From the IMG/VR virus record IMGVR_UViG_3300046170_000439, positions 1 through 41,728 of that record: a stretch of 41,728 bases of DNA; one strand, given 5' to 3'. The notes below the pieces were generated by a model, which had not been told where the DNA came from, made no database searches, and saw only the letters and a program-made list of their open reading frames with translations. Positions 8,687 to 16,690 of the stretch are shown here, one piece after another; within the stretch, counting starts at the first letter, position 1; each line of letters starts with the position of its first letter. A program made the position numbers and the translations under genes. This DNA is from a virus.

Positions 8687-9486
8687 TTGGATCATTTTCA
8701 GTTTGTGCAAATGACAGAGCAAAGCGTGAAGTCGCTTTACTTATCAAAAGTATTCGGCAGTTTCACGATTGCCCAGTTTTTGTATTTTGCGACCTTGAAA
8801 CTAAGTCTTTCCTTGAAAGCCTTGGGTTTGAAAATGTTGTCTACAAGCTTGAACTTGACGCAGACAAGCTTGAGAAGAAAGAACGACTTACTCGTCATGT
8901 AACTGATCAGAATGATTTCCATTCTAAGCCAATCATTCTATCTAAAATGGATTGTATTGAGTGGGCAGTTTGGGAAGCAGGAGACACTTTTTTTGTAGAT
9001 GCTGACATTGTATTTCTTAAGCCAGTTGATGAAGAAATAGACCGCACAATGGAGCTGATGCTCTCACCTCATTTTCATGTAGAAGATAAGATCAAAAGTA
9101 ACAAGACCTATGGCTCTATGAACGCAGGATATCTATGGACACGTTCATTAGATTTTCCACAAGCGTGGCGTGATGTTTATCTTACTCGATCCAAGTTCTA
9201 TGAGCAGGAAGGAATGATACATTTCTTTGAGCAATTTGATACTAAGACTTTTGGCAAAGATCATAACCTTGGATTTTGGAGATATCCAAAGAAATGGAAT
9301 CGTGGAAACCTTCTTTTGATAGAACCTTCTATTGATTGGGAAAAAGTTAAGAGTGTCCACTTTCATGCATTCCCTGAGACTTATGCTCATGCTGATTCAG
9401 GCTTGATAAAAGGTTATGATTTGTTGAAGGAATCAATTTATCCGCACTTGCCGGACGAACTTAGGAGTTTTGCCGATGCTATATAG
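8683..9486 (+). CDS. Glycosyltransferase, GT-A-like
   Basis: 267 residues. After an N-terminal Rossmann-like half (VALLIKSIRQFHDCPVFVFC) comes the metal and nucleotide-sugar binding DxD in DTFFVDADIVFLKP, then an acceptor-side NAGYLWTRS and a late His-rich segment (KSVHFHAFPETYAHADSG). It should transfer a sugar from a nucleotide donor; donor and acceptor are unknown. It is first of three coupled sugar-modifying genes between neck and fibre genes, sharing 4 nt with the neck gene and overlapping the sulfotransferase start. No signal peptide or membrane segment, so it works in the cytoplasm. Confidence 0.75.
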   Translation: MIGSFSVCANDRAKREVALLIKSIRQFHDCPVFVFCDLETKSFLESLGFENVVYKLELDADKLEKKERLTRHVTDQNDFHSKPIILSKMDCIEWAVWEAGDTFFVDADIVFLKPVDEEIDRTMELMLSPHFHVEDKIKSNKTYGSMNAGYLWTRSLDFPQAWRDVYLTRSKFYEQEGMIHFFEQFDTKTFGKDHNLGFWRYPKKWNRGNLLLIEPSIDWEKVKSVHFHAFPETYAHADSGLIKGYDLLKESIYPHLPDELRSFADAI

Positions 9487-10147
9487 CGAGCAAAATAAGT
9501 GGATGTTTATTCATGTTCCGAAAAATGCCGGAACAAGTTTACAAGCAAACTACACCGATATGGGGTATGACGATAGAGGCTTATTATCATTTGATAGTAG
9601 ACTAGAAAATCGTGTTAAAGCAAAAGTAGAGCATTACTTTCCTAAAGGAGATGTTGTTCATAACAAGTGGAGCTACTTCAAAAATAATTCAAAATTTGAA
9701 GGCTTCACACCAATAGCTTTACTAAGAAACCCTTGGGATAGAGCATTATCAATTTACACATTTAGTTTAGAGAGAGCTAAGAAAGAGCTGGGAAGCGAAT
9801 GGGCTAACTACGATCATCCAATATTAGTTAATCAAGGTTTTAAGAGAGCTTGGATGGAAGGTGGCTACTTTGTGGACAATCATGCAAAATCCACAGAATA
9901 CAACGAGGAAACTAAGAGAGCCTGGTCTTACAATGAAGATCAATATTCGTGGCTACAAGGCGAAGGACAATGGTTTCGATTGGAAGACCAACTTGAAGAA
10001 ATCTGCAAGTTCACAGGTCTAGAAAATCCACCAAAACTTAATACATCAAAACGATTGGATTATCGTTTGTACTATGATGATGAATTGGCAGAAAGAATAG
10101 CAAAGCTCTTTGCTAGAGATATTGAACTAGGAGGCTATTCATTCTGA
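9476..10147 (+). CDS. Sulfotransferase family protein
   Basis: About 223 residues from ATG 9476, which has AGGAG nine bases upstream; an in-frame TTG at 9470 is possible. The N-terminal FIHVPKNAGTSLQANY is the 5'-phosphosulfate loop of PAPS-dependent sulfotransferases. ALLRNPWDRALSIYTF is the 3'-phosphate binding RxPxxRxxS-type motif, about 75 residues later as usual. Mid-length, as in Sulfotransfer_2-type carbohydrate enzymes, with no membrane anchor. It would sulfate a hydroxyl on a glycan, using host PAPS. Flanked by two glycosyltransferases in a tightly overlapping run (TGATG to the next gene), it most likely acts on the glycan they build. Confidence 0.8.
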   Translation: MLYSEQNKWMFIHVPKNAGTSLQANYTDMGYDDRGLLSFDSRLENRVKAKVEHYFPKGDVVHNKWSYFKNNSKFEGFTPIALLRNPWDRALSIYTFSLERAKKELGSEWANYDHPILVNQGFKRAWMEGGYFVDNHAKSTEYNEETKRAWSYNEDQYSWLQGEGQWFRLEDQLEEICKFTGLENPPKLNTSKRLDYRLYYDDELAERIAKLFARDIELGGYSF

Positions 10148-10974
10148 TGAAGGTTTTAATTTATCAGGTTTATGTACCTACTAATCATCAAGGTGATCCA
10201 GTAGATTCTCCAAAGCCAAGAATTGTAAAAGAGTCAGTTGACTCTTTTACAAAGTATGCGAAGAAGCATGGTATTGACTATCTCTTTGAGGATACCCCCA
10301 CCTTTAAGAAGAACCAAATCCCAAAGGATAAGGATGGTCGGATGAGGTTTTATTGGTCGATGGCTTTGTGTCGCGATGAGCTACTCAAATACGATTATGT
10401 CATTCATGTAGACACAGATATTATAGCTCAGGAAAACGCTTCAGACATACGACCTCACCTCAAAGGTGACTTTTGTGCAGTCCGTGAATTAATTGATTAT
10501 CTAGGTCGTTGGCATAAGCCTTTGCAAGCATTACGAAGAGCGTGGGAATATCACGGAAAAGCTAAATTCTATGGTTATGACCAATACCAGTACTTCAACT
10601 CAGGAGTTTGGGCTAGTTCAGCTAAAGCTAGACTTGTAATTCGTGAAAACTGGAGAAAATGGGCATTTAGAAAATGGGAGGAAAGAACGCCAAAAAGATT
10701 TCCATTTAAAGAAAGAAGCCCTTTTGAAGGCGATCAAGATATTCTGAACGCAATCGTACACACATCAGATTTGGAATTTCACCCGTTAACATGGAACTGG
10801 AATGGTCTTTCTGATGCCCTGAAGAATATAGAACAAGCAGACTTCATCCATTACTGCGCCAAAGCTGGAAAGTTTTTATTCAAGCATCCTGAATATTTAG
10901 AAAAAACCCCTTTTACCCCTTTAGAGCTAGAGGAACTAGAAGCAGTCGCTAAACAAAACACTCAAACTATTTAA
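10147..10974 (+). CDS. Glycosyltransferase, GT-A-like
   Basis: 275 residues starting inside the sulfotransferase stop (TGATG). The nucleotide-sugar site is YDYVIHVDTDIIAQ with a DxD. YQYFNSGVWASSAKARLV resembles the acceptor loop of GT8/galactosyl-transferase-like enzymes, and FEGDQDILNAIVH is the conserved D-Q-D-xxN helix seen in such families. The C-terminus is helical. It shares architecture but little obvious sequence with the 8683 enzyme, so the pair are not recent duplicates. Three nucleotides separate it from the fibre-like gene. Likely adds a second sugar to the same product. Confidence 0.78.
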   Translation: MKVLIYQVYVPTNHQGDPVDSPKPRIVKESVDSFTKYAKKHGIDYLFEDTPTFKKNQIPKDKDGRMRFYWSMALCRDELLKYDYVIHVDTDIIAQENASDIRPHLKGDFCAVRELIDYLGRWHKPLQALRRAWEYHGKAKFYGYDQYQYFNSGVWASSAKARLVIRENWRKWAFRKWEERTPKRFPFKERSPFEGDQDILNAIVHTSDLEFHPLTWNWNGLSDALKNIEQADFIHYCAKAGKFLFKHPEYLEKTPFTPLELEELEAVAKQNTQTI

Positions 10975-10977
10975 GCT

Positions 10978-11487
10978 ATGGCGGACAGAAAAATATCGCA
11001 GTTACCGATTACAGAAACTTTTGATGCTGAGGATATAATTCCAATTGTTGATGTCAGCGAGACTAGAACAAAAAAATTAAAAATTGGTAATTTACTTACC
11101 GATCAGATGACCGCAGATGAGAAGACAAAACTTGCTGGCATCGCAGAAGGAGCAACTGCTAATCAGATAGACGCTCACTTATTAAATCGTGACAACCATG
11201 TGGGAACGATTCCAGCCTCTGTAGTATCTGATTTTAATACAGTTGTAGATGCACGAATCAGTTCATCCGACGGAGCTGGTCATGGATCGGGATCAGTAAC
11301 ACAACATAGTGATGTAACAAATGCCGGAAGCGGTGCAATTATTACAACCGCTGAACGAAATTCCATAAGCAATCTTGGAACTGCTTCAACAAAGGATGTG
11401 GCAACAACAGGAGATGCCTCTGATACCCAAGTCGTTAAAGGAAACGACTCAAGACTTACGGATGCAAGACATCCAATTCTTCCATGA
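10978..11487 (+). CDS. Tail fibre-like structural protein
   Basis: 169 residues. The start MADRKISQLPITETFDAEDI is the usual opening of phage fibre or spike adaptor proteins. Two common fibre motifs follow: TADEKTKLAGIAEGATANQI and LGTASTKDVATTGDASDTQV with GNDSRLTDARHP. It ends in that last motif without a receptor-binding tip, so it is short for a fibre and may be an adaptor carrying the 14354 fibre. Overlaps the lipoprotein gene by 4 nt. It is a plausible substrate for the adjacent sugar-modifying enzymes (inference). Confidence 0.7.
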   Translation: MADRKISQLPITETFDAEDIIPIVDVSETRTKKLKIGNLLTDQMTADEKTKLAGIAEGATANQIDAHLLNRDNHVGTIPASVVSDFNTVVDARISSSDGAGHGSGSVTQHSDVTNAGSGAIITTAERNSISNLGTASTKDVATTGDASDTQVVKGNDSRLTDARHPILP

Positions 11488-11854
11488 TTCTACTCCTGCC
11501 ATTATTCCTGCTCACAGGTTGCTCAATGAAGCAATGGTATCCTACTATGGGAGCAGTAGTAGGCGGTGGAGTTGGTTCATTAGGTGGCCCAACTGGATCA
11601 GCTCTTGGTGCTGGTAGTGGAGCTTTAATAGGGGAGGTAGCAAAAGGTAACGCTGAGATTGAAGAAGCAAGGGAGAACCATATCAGCGCTTACTCATGGA
11701 GATGTCGAAACTCTGATTGAGAAAGGTATGGAGCAACACGCTAGTGGATTTGAATCCTTTCACAACTACGATCAAACGAATCCTAATCTTTGCATTCATC
11801 GGACTGCTTTGCTATCTCGCGATTCCCAATCTTTGTCGCCCGGAGATGCAGTAA
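11484..11854 (+). CDS. Lipoprotein with C-terminal membrane helix, two frameshifts
   Basis: The first frame starts MILLLPLFLLTGCSMKQW, a type II signal peptide with a lipobox Cys, followed by a Gly-zipper stretch (GGGVGSLGGPTGSALGAGSG). A second frame adds ISALTHGDVETLIEKGMEQH. A third adds a basic turn and membrane helix, IKRILIFAFIGLLCYLAIPN, ending PEMQ at 11854. Joining them by one-base changes near 11665 and 11750 gives about 120 residues. A lipoprotein plus membrane helix in the lysis region suggests a unimolecular spanin-like or envelope-fusing protein, but the assembled sequence must be confirmed. Confidence 0.5.
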
Positions 11855-11859
11855 GTCAG

Positions 11860-11876
11860 AAGTCCAAAAAGGACTT
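11860..11876 (+). terminator. Short hairpin after lipoprotein gene
   Basis: AAGTCC and GGACTT flank an A5 loop, 5 nt after the stop at 11854. There is no U-tract, so it is only a candidate weak terminator between plus-strand transcription and the opposing 12021-12383 gene. Confidence 0.3.
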
Positions 11877-12020
11877 ACCAATCCACCATTCCCTGTTCGT
11901 CCAAGTCAAATGTCATAATAATCATGATGAGAATGTTCAACTTTTTGCCATTTAACCAGCCACTCTTTGAAGTGAATTTCATTAATTTCAATAATATTTT
12001 TAACAGCTTGAATTTCCTTT

Positions 12021-12383
12021 TCATTCTTGGAGAGAAAGCTTCGAAGTCAAAAGATCAACAAGATGGTTACTGTTCTTTTTTATTGTCCAAAGTTCGTAAA
12101 GTTCAGCTGCCAACTCATATTCTTCTATAGAAATAAAGGCATGGCCACAATCCTCTCGCCGACCAATATTCTCAATACAAAAAACAATTTCATTTTTAGC
12201 AATATAGCAGTACGGACAGATTCTTCGTTCCTTCTTGCTTTTGTAACTTCTCGTTCTTTTTTCAACAATCTCGTCACTTGGTTCAAAATCACAAACTGGG
12301 CAATAATCAATCCCCAGAGAGTAAAATTCTGCGTCCGTAAGTGCGTGACACTTGGGGCAGTCAAAAAATTCATTAAAAACCAT
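12021..12383 (-). CDS. Zinc-ribbon protein, minus-strand accessory gene
   Basis: 120 residues with CxxC knuckles at FDCPKCHALT, DYCPVCDFEP and RICPYCYIAK plus a later REDCGHAFIS. They suggest two zinc-binding ribbons, then a helical tail (ELAAELYELWTIKKNS). It opposes the lysis genes on the plus strand, separated from them at both ends, as an independently transcribed accessory gene. It resembles small zinc-ribbon proteins found in bacterial genomes. Nucleic-acid or protein binding is likely; role unknown. Confidence 0.6.
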   Translation of the reverse strand: MVFNEFFDCPKCHALTDAEFYSLGIDYCPVCDFEPSDEIVEKRTRSYKSKKERRICPYCYIAKNEIVFCIENIGRREDCGHAFISIEEYELAAELYELWTIKKNSNHLVDLLTSKLSLQE

Positions 12384-12418
12384 TCGTTGTACGAAACAAT
12401 TTTAAGGGCAAATTTTCA

Positions 12419-12536
12419 ATGAAAAATTTCAAACTACTTGCCAGACAAATACAAATCCCTAACCAAACGAGGAAAGATGATTACTTGCCTAGTCATTCTA
12501 ATACTTATCATCTTCATCGTAGATTGTTGCTGGTAA
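12419..12536 (+). CDS. Tiny membrane protein, probable one-base error
   Basis: ATG 12419 begins MKNFKLL in a frame that loses the obvious membrane helix. Adding one A to the AAAAA run gives a 39-residue protein whose tail is GKMITCLVILILIIFIVDCC W then stop, a clear transmembrane helix. Even without correction, ATG 12477 gives a 19-residue hydrophobic peptide. The stop overlaps the next start (TAATG), indicating translational coupling. Its place before the holin-like gene suggests a lysis accessory such as an antiholin; this is inference. Confidence 0.4.
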
Positions 12537-12679
12537 TGGATAGGACATTTCTAGCAGGATTCACAGGCACTTGTGCCAGCATTGGACTTGGTCAAGTTCA
12601 TGCCATAGTCGGCATCATCGCTGGTCTAGCGACTATCGTCTACATGAGCATCAAGATTTACGAGCTACTCAAGAAATGA
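12536..12679 (+). CDS. Holin-like small membrane protein
   Basis: 47 residues from ATG 12536: MDRTFLAGFTGTCASIGLGQ then a hydrophobic helix HAIVGIIAGLATIVYMSIKI and a short basic tail YELLKK. The first 20 residues are mildly hydrophobic and may form a second helix. Size, topology and charge at the C-terminus match small phage holins that puncture the inner membrane. Coupled on both sides (TAATG before, ATGA after). An upstream frame from 12419 fuses unrelated residues and is not preferred. Confidence 0.55.
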   Translation: MDRTFLAGFTGTCASIGLGQVHAIVGIIAGLATIVYMSIKIYELLKK

Positions 12680-14351
12680 CTCGCTATCGTACATATGGGA
12701 AGCTTGATGATCCGATGCGAGAAGTCGGTGACACAGGTTTTTCTGCTTTAGCTTCTAGAGACGAACCAACCCAGCTAGAGGCTGGGGTGGTGAGTGAGTC
12801 AAAAAACATTCGTTTAGATGATGGCAAGGCAACTACTCGCCTTGGATATACTACTCAAATTGACTTTGAAAGACCTGTCACTTGCGACTGAAGAAGATGA
12901 AGCCATTGTAGCAGAAGAGCGGTGGTTCACATTTACATTGATGAGCCTACTTCTAATACCTTCTACAGCGCGACTTATTTCGGAGGCATTGGAATTGAGG
13001 ATAGAAACCAAATTATCCTGGTGCAGGATGACAAACTTCTTTTCTACAATGGGACAAGCTACACAGAAAAGGAATTTGAGACCAACTATGTCTTTGATCC
13101 TATTTTACCGATCTTCCTTAGATTTTATTCTTGGGCAAAATGAATCTAGCGAGCCATTTCTCACAGGTGATCAAGTAAAGGTTGTTCAGTTTAATAACCA
13201 ATTAATTTTGCTTTCCGGCAAAGGGTCAAACCTTCCTGTTAACCTCGATTTTAAACTTGGGCAAAAAGTTCAAAAGTGGAATGGCGAAGAAACATCTGAC
13301 TTTGTAATCGATGAAAATATTCCAAACGGAGACTTCGGGGTAGTAACTGGAAACAGACTCGCGATCAAAACTTCCAATGATGTAATTTCATTCAGCGACA
13401 TTGCTAATGAATCAAATTACGATGTTCTTGCTAAGTTCACTTTCGGGGCTGGAGATGGTGATGACATCATAGGAATGTCACCTATTCCTGAAAATGCGGC
13501 GTTAGTATTTAAGAGACGATCTATTTGGGCAATAAGCGGTCTTAACAGCATTGAGAATGCTTTTATCACACAAGTCAGCAGACAAACTGGGTGTGTTTCT
13601 ATGCATTCAATACAGAATGTAGGTTCAGCCGTTTTCTTCCTTGGGGATGGTGGCGTTTATGCAATGGACATCGGATTAGATGCCTCTAATGCACTTGGTA
13701 CTTTAACTCGTTTTGATCTTCGTGATGAACCGCTATCTAAGGCAATCAACGATCAAATCCTAGCAGAAGATTTTACCGAAGCTGAAAATTCATGCAGAAG
13801 CGTATTCTTTAACAATCGTTACTATCTCTCGTTCTTAAAAGATGGTGTTTCTCATGTTTACATTTTTCAACACCCTCATGGGGGCGTGGGAAAGCCGTGA
13901 TGAATATGATTTTAGCATTCTTGATTTTGTTAGGGCGAAAACAAGAGCAGACAAAAACGAAAAATTATATGCTATCTCAAGCACCGGGAAATTATTTCGC
14001 ATGGACGATGGTCAAAGTGACGATGGCGAGTTAATCCCTTGGAGTCTCAATACTAGAGCCTACGATAACAAAAACCTAGAGATCAAAAACTTCAGAAGAG
14101 GTTATGTGAAAGTCGAATCCTTAGATTCGACTGGAACAACTAATTTGAGTGTAGCTATTTCTGATCCTGATTCCACTTCCAGTATTCAATTAAATCGCCC
14201 GAATGACGAAGGCTACATCGAGCGATTCACAATCGGCAAACGAGGTAACAGCCTCATGTACAAATTTTCAGGGACAGGACGAAATGCCATCAAGCATCTT
14301 CGTGCTGAATTTATCGAATCCCAAAATAATACAATCTCAACCAATCAATAA
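12676..14351 (+). CDS. Large virion structural protein, four frameshifts
   Basis: Start ATG 12676 (MTRYRTYGKLDDPMREVGDT). Frame segments 12676-12891, about 12870-12920, 12922-13130, 13120-13900 and 13880-14351 combine to about 555 residues. The opening SRDEPTQLEAGVVSESKNIR matches the N-terminus of podovirus tail-associated or stabilisation proteins. The rest is beta-propeller-like with repeated strand pairs (VVQFNNQLILLSGKG, VFKRRSIWAISGLNSI, AVFFLGDGGVYAMDIG, FFNNRYYLSFL). Removing one T from TTTTT near 13866 yields VYIFNTLMGAWESRDEYDF. Likely a tail tube, hub or nozzle protein. All breaks look like homopolymer errors. Confidence 0.6.
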
Positions 14352-14353
14352 CC

Positions 14354-16009
14354 ATGGCACTTACACAATCAAACAATCACACCTTTTCATCAGGCGAGCT
14401 GGTAACTGCTACCAAGCTTAATAATGTAAAAGCTGTTCAAACTGACACAGCTACTAATAACAACAATTTCACAGGTAGTGCTGGTCAATTAACATTTGAT
14501 ACTACTGCGAATAAACTCCGTGTTCATGACGGCTCGACTGCTGGTGGACTTGAGGTTGGGGCAGGAGCTGGAAGTGTCACAAGTACAGAAATAGCCTCTG
14601 ATGCAGTAACAACTGCTAAAATTAACGATAGTGCTGTAACCACAGCTAAGGTTAACGATAGCGCTATAACGACTGCTAAAATTGATGATGATGCCGTAAC
14701 AACTGCTAAGATTGCAGACAACGCAATAACAGCATCACAAATAGCTTCTAATGCTGTAGATTCTTCTGAGATTGCCTCTGATGCAGTAACAACTGCTAAA
14801 ATTAACGATAGTGCTGTAACCACAGCTAAGGTTAATGATAGCGCTATAACGACTGCTAAAATTGCTGATAGTGCAGTTACATCTGCTAAACTCGCTGATA
14901 ATTCTGTTACTAATTCCAAAATCAATATTAGTGCATTGGATGTTACAAACACTAGTGGTCTTGCTTCTATAGAAGTAGGAGCATTAACTGATTCACACAT
15001 CGATTTAAAGTCACCTGATACCGATGATTACGATTTAAGGATTATCCATCAAGGTACTACTCTAGAGAGCGTACATAATTCAAGATCAAGACTTGAAAGT
15101 AGTGGCTCACTTGGTCTTGTCGCAGGGGCTGTACCTTCTACTAGTACACCTGGTCAAGAGTTTGTAACTCTTGAAAGCAATGGAGACTTCAAAGTAGCAG
15201 GAGATGCTGACCCTATTTTAATAAACACAGACGCATCAGCAAATAATATAGGCATGGGTAAAAACCCAAGTAATGTATTTAAATTAGATGTATGGGGTGG
15301 CTCTAGCCACCCTAATATACTTAATTGCGGAGCTGATAATCCTGGTGGAGGTGTGGCAACCTATATAAGAAATAGTAGTGCAACAGGAATAGGTGCAATC
15401 TTACAATTGCTTGCTAACTCAAGTTCAACTGCTCTTACGAGTAGAATAAACCTAGACCTACAATCAGGGACAAATGAGTTTTTTCAGATAAGTTTTAATA
15501 ATCGCGATAAATGTGCGGTCAGGTTACAAAATTCAAGTAATGGTAGTAATGCAACTGGGAGCGGAGCTTTTTTCCCAGCAACCAACGGAAACCAAGATTT
15601 AGGATTAACAGGTTCTCGGTGGGATGATGTTTGGAGCAATGGTACTTTTAATGGATCAGATGGTAATTTAAAACAAGATGTTGAAGGCCTTGATGAAGCA
15701 GAAAAACGAGTTGCAGTTAAAGCCAAAGGTTTAATCAAAAAGTTTCGTTGGAAAGATGCGGTCGAGAAAAAGGGTGATGATGCTAGAATCCATGTAGGTG
15801 TAATTGCACAAGAGCTTGTTGAAGCTTTTGAAAGCGAGGGACTTGATCCATTCCGATACTCAATGCTTGGTAAAGACACTTGGTGGGAAGGAACTGACCA
15901 CAATGGTCAAAGGTCGGTACAAAATAAACCTACCGAAGGTTATACCGAAGTCACTCAGTTAAGTGTCAGGTATAACGAACTTCTTGCTTTTATTATCTCT
16001 GCACTTTGA
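14354..16009 (+). CDS. Tail fibre with S74 intramolecular chaperone
   Basis: 551 residues, intact. Residues 1-70 form the virion-attachment part (HTFSSGELVTATKLNNVKAV). Residues about 75-195 are 10-residue repeats of the type DSAVTTAKIN, likely a triple-helical shaft. A beta-rich region follows (about 200-430). The C-terminal 115 residues are a Peptidase_S74/endosialidase-type autochaperone: SDGNLKQDVEGLDEAEKRV with the Ser/Lys positions used in self-cleavage, KGLIKKFRWKD, then VGVIAQELVEAF. The chaperone trimerises the fibre and is then cut off. It is the likely host-receptor binder and a candidate substrate for the phage sugar and sulfate enzymes. Confidence 0.85.
   Translation: MALTQSNNHTFSSGELVTATKLNNVKAVQTDTATNNNNFTGSAGQLTFDTTANKLRVHDGSTAGGLEVGAGAGSVTSTEIASDAVTTAKINDSAVTTAKVNDSAITTAKIDDDAVTTAKIADNAITASQIASNAVDSSEIASDAVTTAKINDSAVTTAKVNDSAITTAKIADSAVTSAKLADNSVTNSKINISALDVTNTSGLASIEVGALTDSHIDLKSPDTDDYDLRIIHQGTTLESVHNSRSRLESSGSLGLVAGAVPSTSTPGQEFVTLESNGDFKVAGDADPILINTDASANNIGMGKNPSNVFKLDVWGGSSHPNILNCGADNPGGGVATYIRNSSATGIGAILQLLANSSSTALTSRINLDLQSGTNEFFQISFNNRDKCAVRLQNSSNGSNATGSGAFFPATNGNQDLGLTGSRWDDVWSNGTFNGSDGNLKQDVEGLDEAEKRVAVKAKGLIKKFRWKDAVEKKGDDARIHVGVIAQELVEAFESEGLDPFRYSMLGKDTWWEGTDHNGQRSVQNKPTEGYTEVTQLSVRYNELLAFIISAL
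14594..14864 (+). repeat. 91-bp direct repeat inside fibre shaft
   Basis: Bases 14594-14684 and 14774-14864 differ at one position (C/T in a GTTAA(C/T)GATAG context), 180 bp apart. They encode identical shaft repeats (SDAVTTAKINDSAVTTAKVN). The near identity indicates a recent duplication that lengthened the shaft. Confidence 0.9.
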
Positions 16010-16395
16010 TGGCAAAAATCACCGCAGATTTGGTCAAACAGGTTGTCGCACCAATCCATGAAATCATGGAGATGTACGATAACAAAGCAGACTTTGTTAA
16101 GGACTTGGAGAGTTATCTTCAAGCAGGAGTGGTAATATCCACTCCTGCGTTCTTCCTAATGGGAAAGCCTGTGGACAAGTCTGTCGATCCAAGCGGTCAA
16201 TGGTATACAAATTCCGACAAATGCGATGCTTGGTTCGTTAAGTGGGCTTCAGGAAAAGGTGCGATGCAGTACATGATGGAAACTGTTAAGCCACTCGCTC
16301 ATGTGATGTTTAGCCGATTGAAAGGCAAGGAAACTACCGACTACAAAGTTTACGATTGGAACAAATTTAAACGGAGAATCGATTATGGGAGCTAG
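16009..16395 (+). CDS. Uncharacterised late protein
   Basis: 128 residues. ATG 16009 overlaps the fibre stop (TGATG); a TTG at 16006 is also possible. N-terminal helices (KQVVAPIHEIMEMYDNKADF) are followed by a segment rich in aromatics (PSGQWYTNSDKCDAWFVKWA) and a basic C-terminus (YKVYDWNKFKRRIDYGS). No signal peptide or known catalytic motif. Between fibre and internal virion proteins, so a tail accessory or fibre chaperone is possible. Not recognised. Confidence 0.6.
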   Translation: MAKITADLVKQVVAPIHEIMEMYDNKADFVKDLESYLQAGVVISTPAFFLMGKPVDKSVDPSGQWYTNSDKCDAWFVKWASGKGAMQYMMETVKPLAHVMFSRLKGKETTDYKVYDWNKFKRRIDYGS

Positions 16396-16690
16396 AGGGA
16401 AAACAGAGACACCACCGCCAAAAATGACACCAATATTTACCGATGATAAGGGTAATATGTACAAGCAAAACCCTGAATACACGAAGAAGATGAAAAAGAT
16501 CGGGGAGAAACCTTTTGGCATGATGGCATATGGTATGCACAGAATGAATCCATCTAAGAACAAGTTTGGAACTGACAATATACCGGGCGACGACGAACGC
16601 TTCATTAAAATAAGTTCAGCAGAATCACCTAGCACACCAAAGTATGGCACAGCTAGGCGGTATAATCCTAAAACAGGAGGAGCAATCTAA
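16385..16690 (+). CDS. Small basic uncharacterised late protein
   Basis: 101 residues, overlapping the previous gene by 11 nt and the next start by one base (TAATG). Lys/Pro/Gly-rich and probably disordered at both ends (ARGKTETPPPKMTPIFTDDK, YGTARRYNPKTGGAI), with a short core EKPFGMMAYGMHRMNPSK. Such small basic proteins occur next to internal virion proteins. Function unknown. Confidence 0.6.
   Translation: MGARGKTETPPPKMTPIFTDDKGNMYKQNPEYTKKMKKIGEKPFGMMAYGMHRMNPSKNKFGTDNIPGDDERFIKISSAESPSTPKYGTARRYNPKTGGAI

Noticed and set aside
14524-15000. Long minus-strand ORF of 158 residues
   Set aside because: It is the mirror of the repetitive fibre shaft (low-complexity Leu/Val/Ala repeats) and has no independent support.
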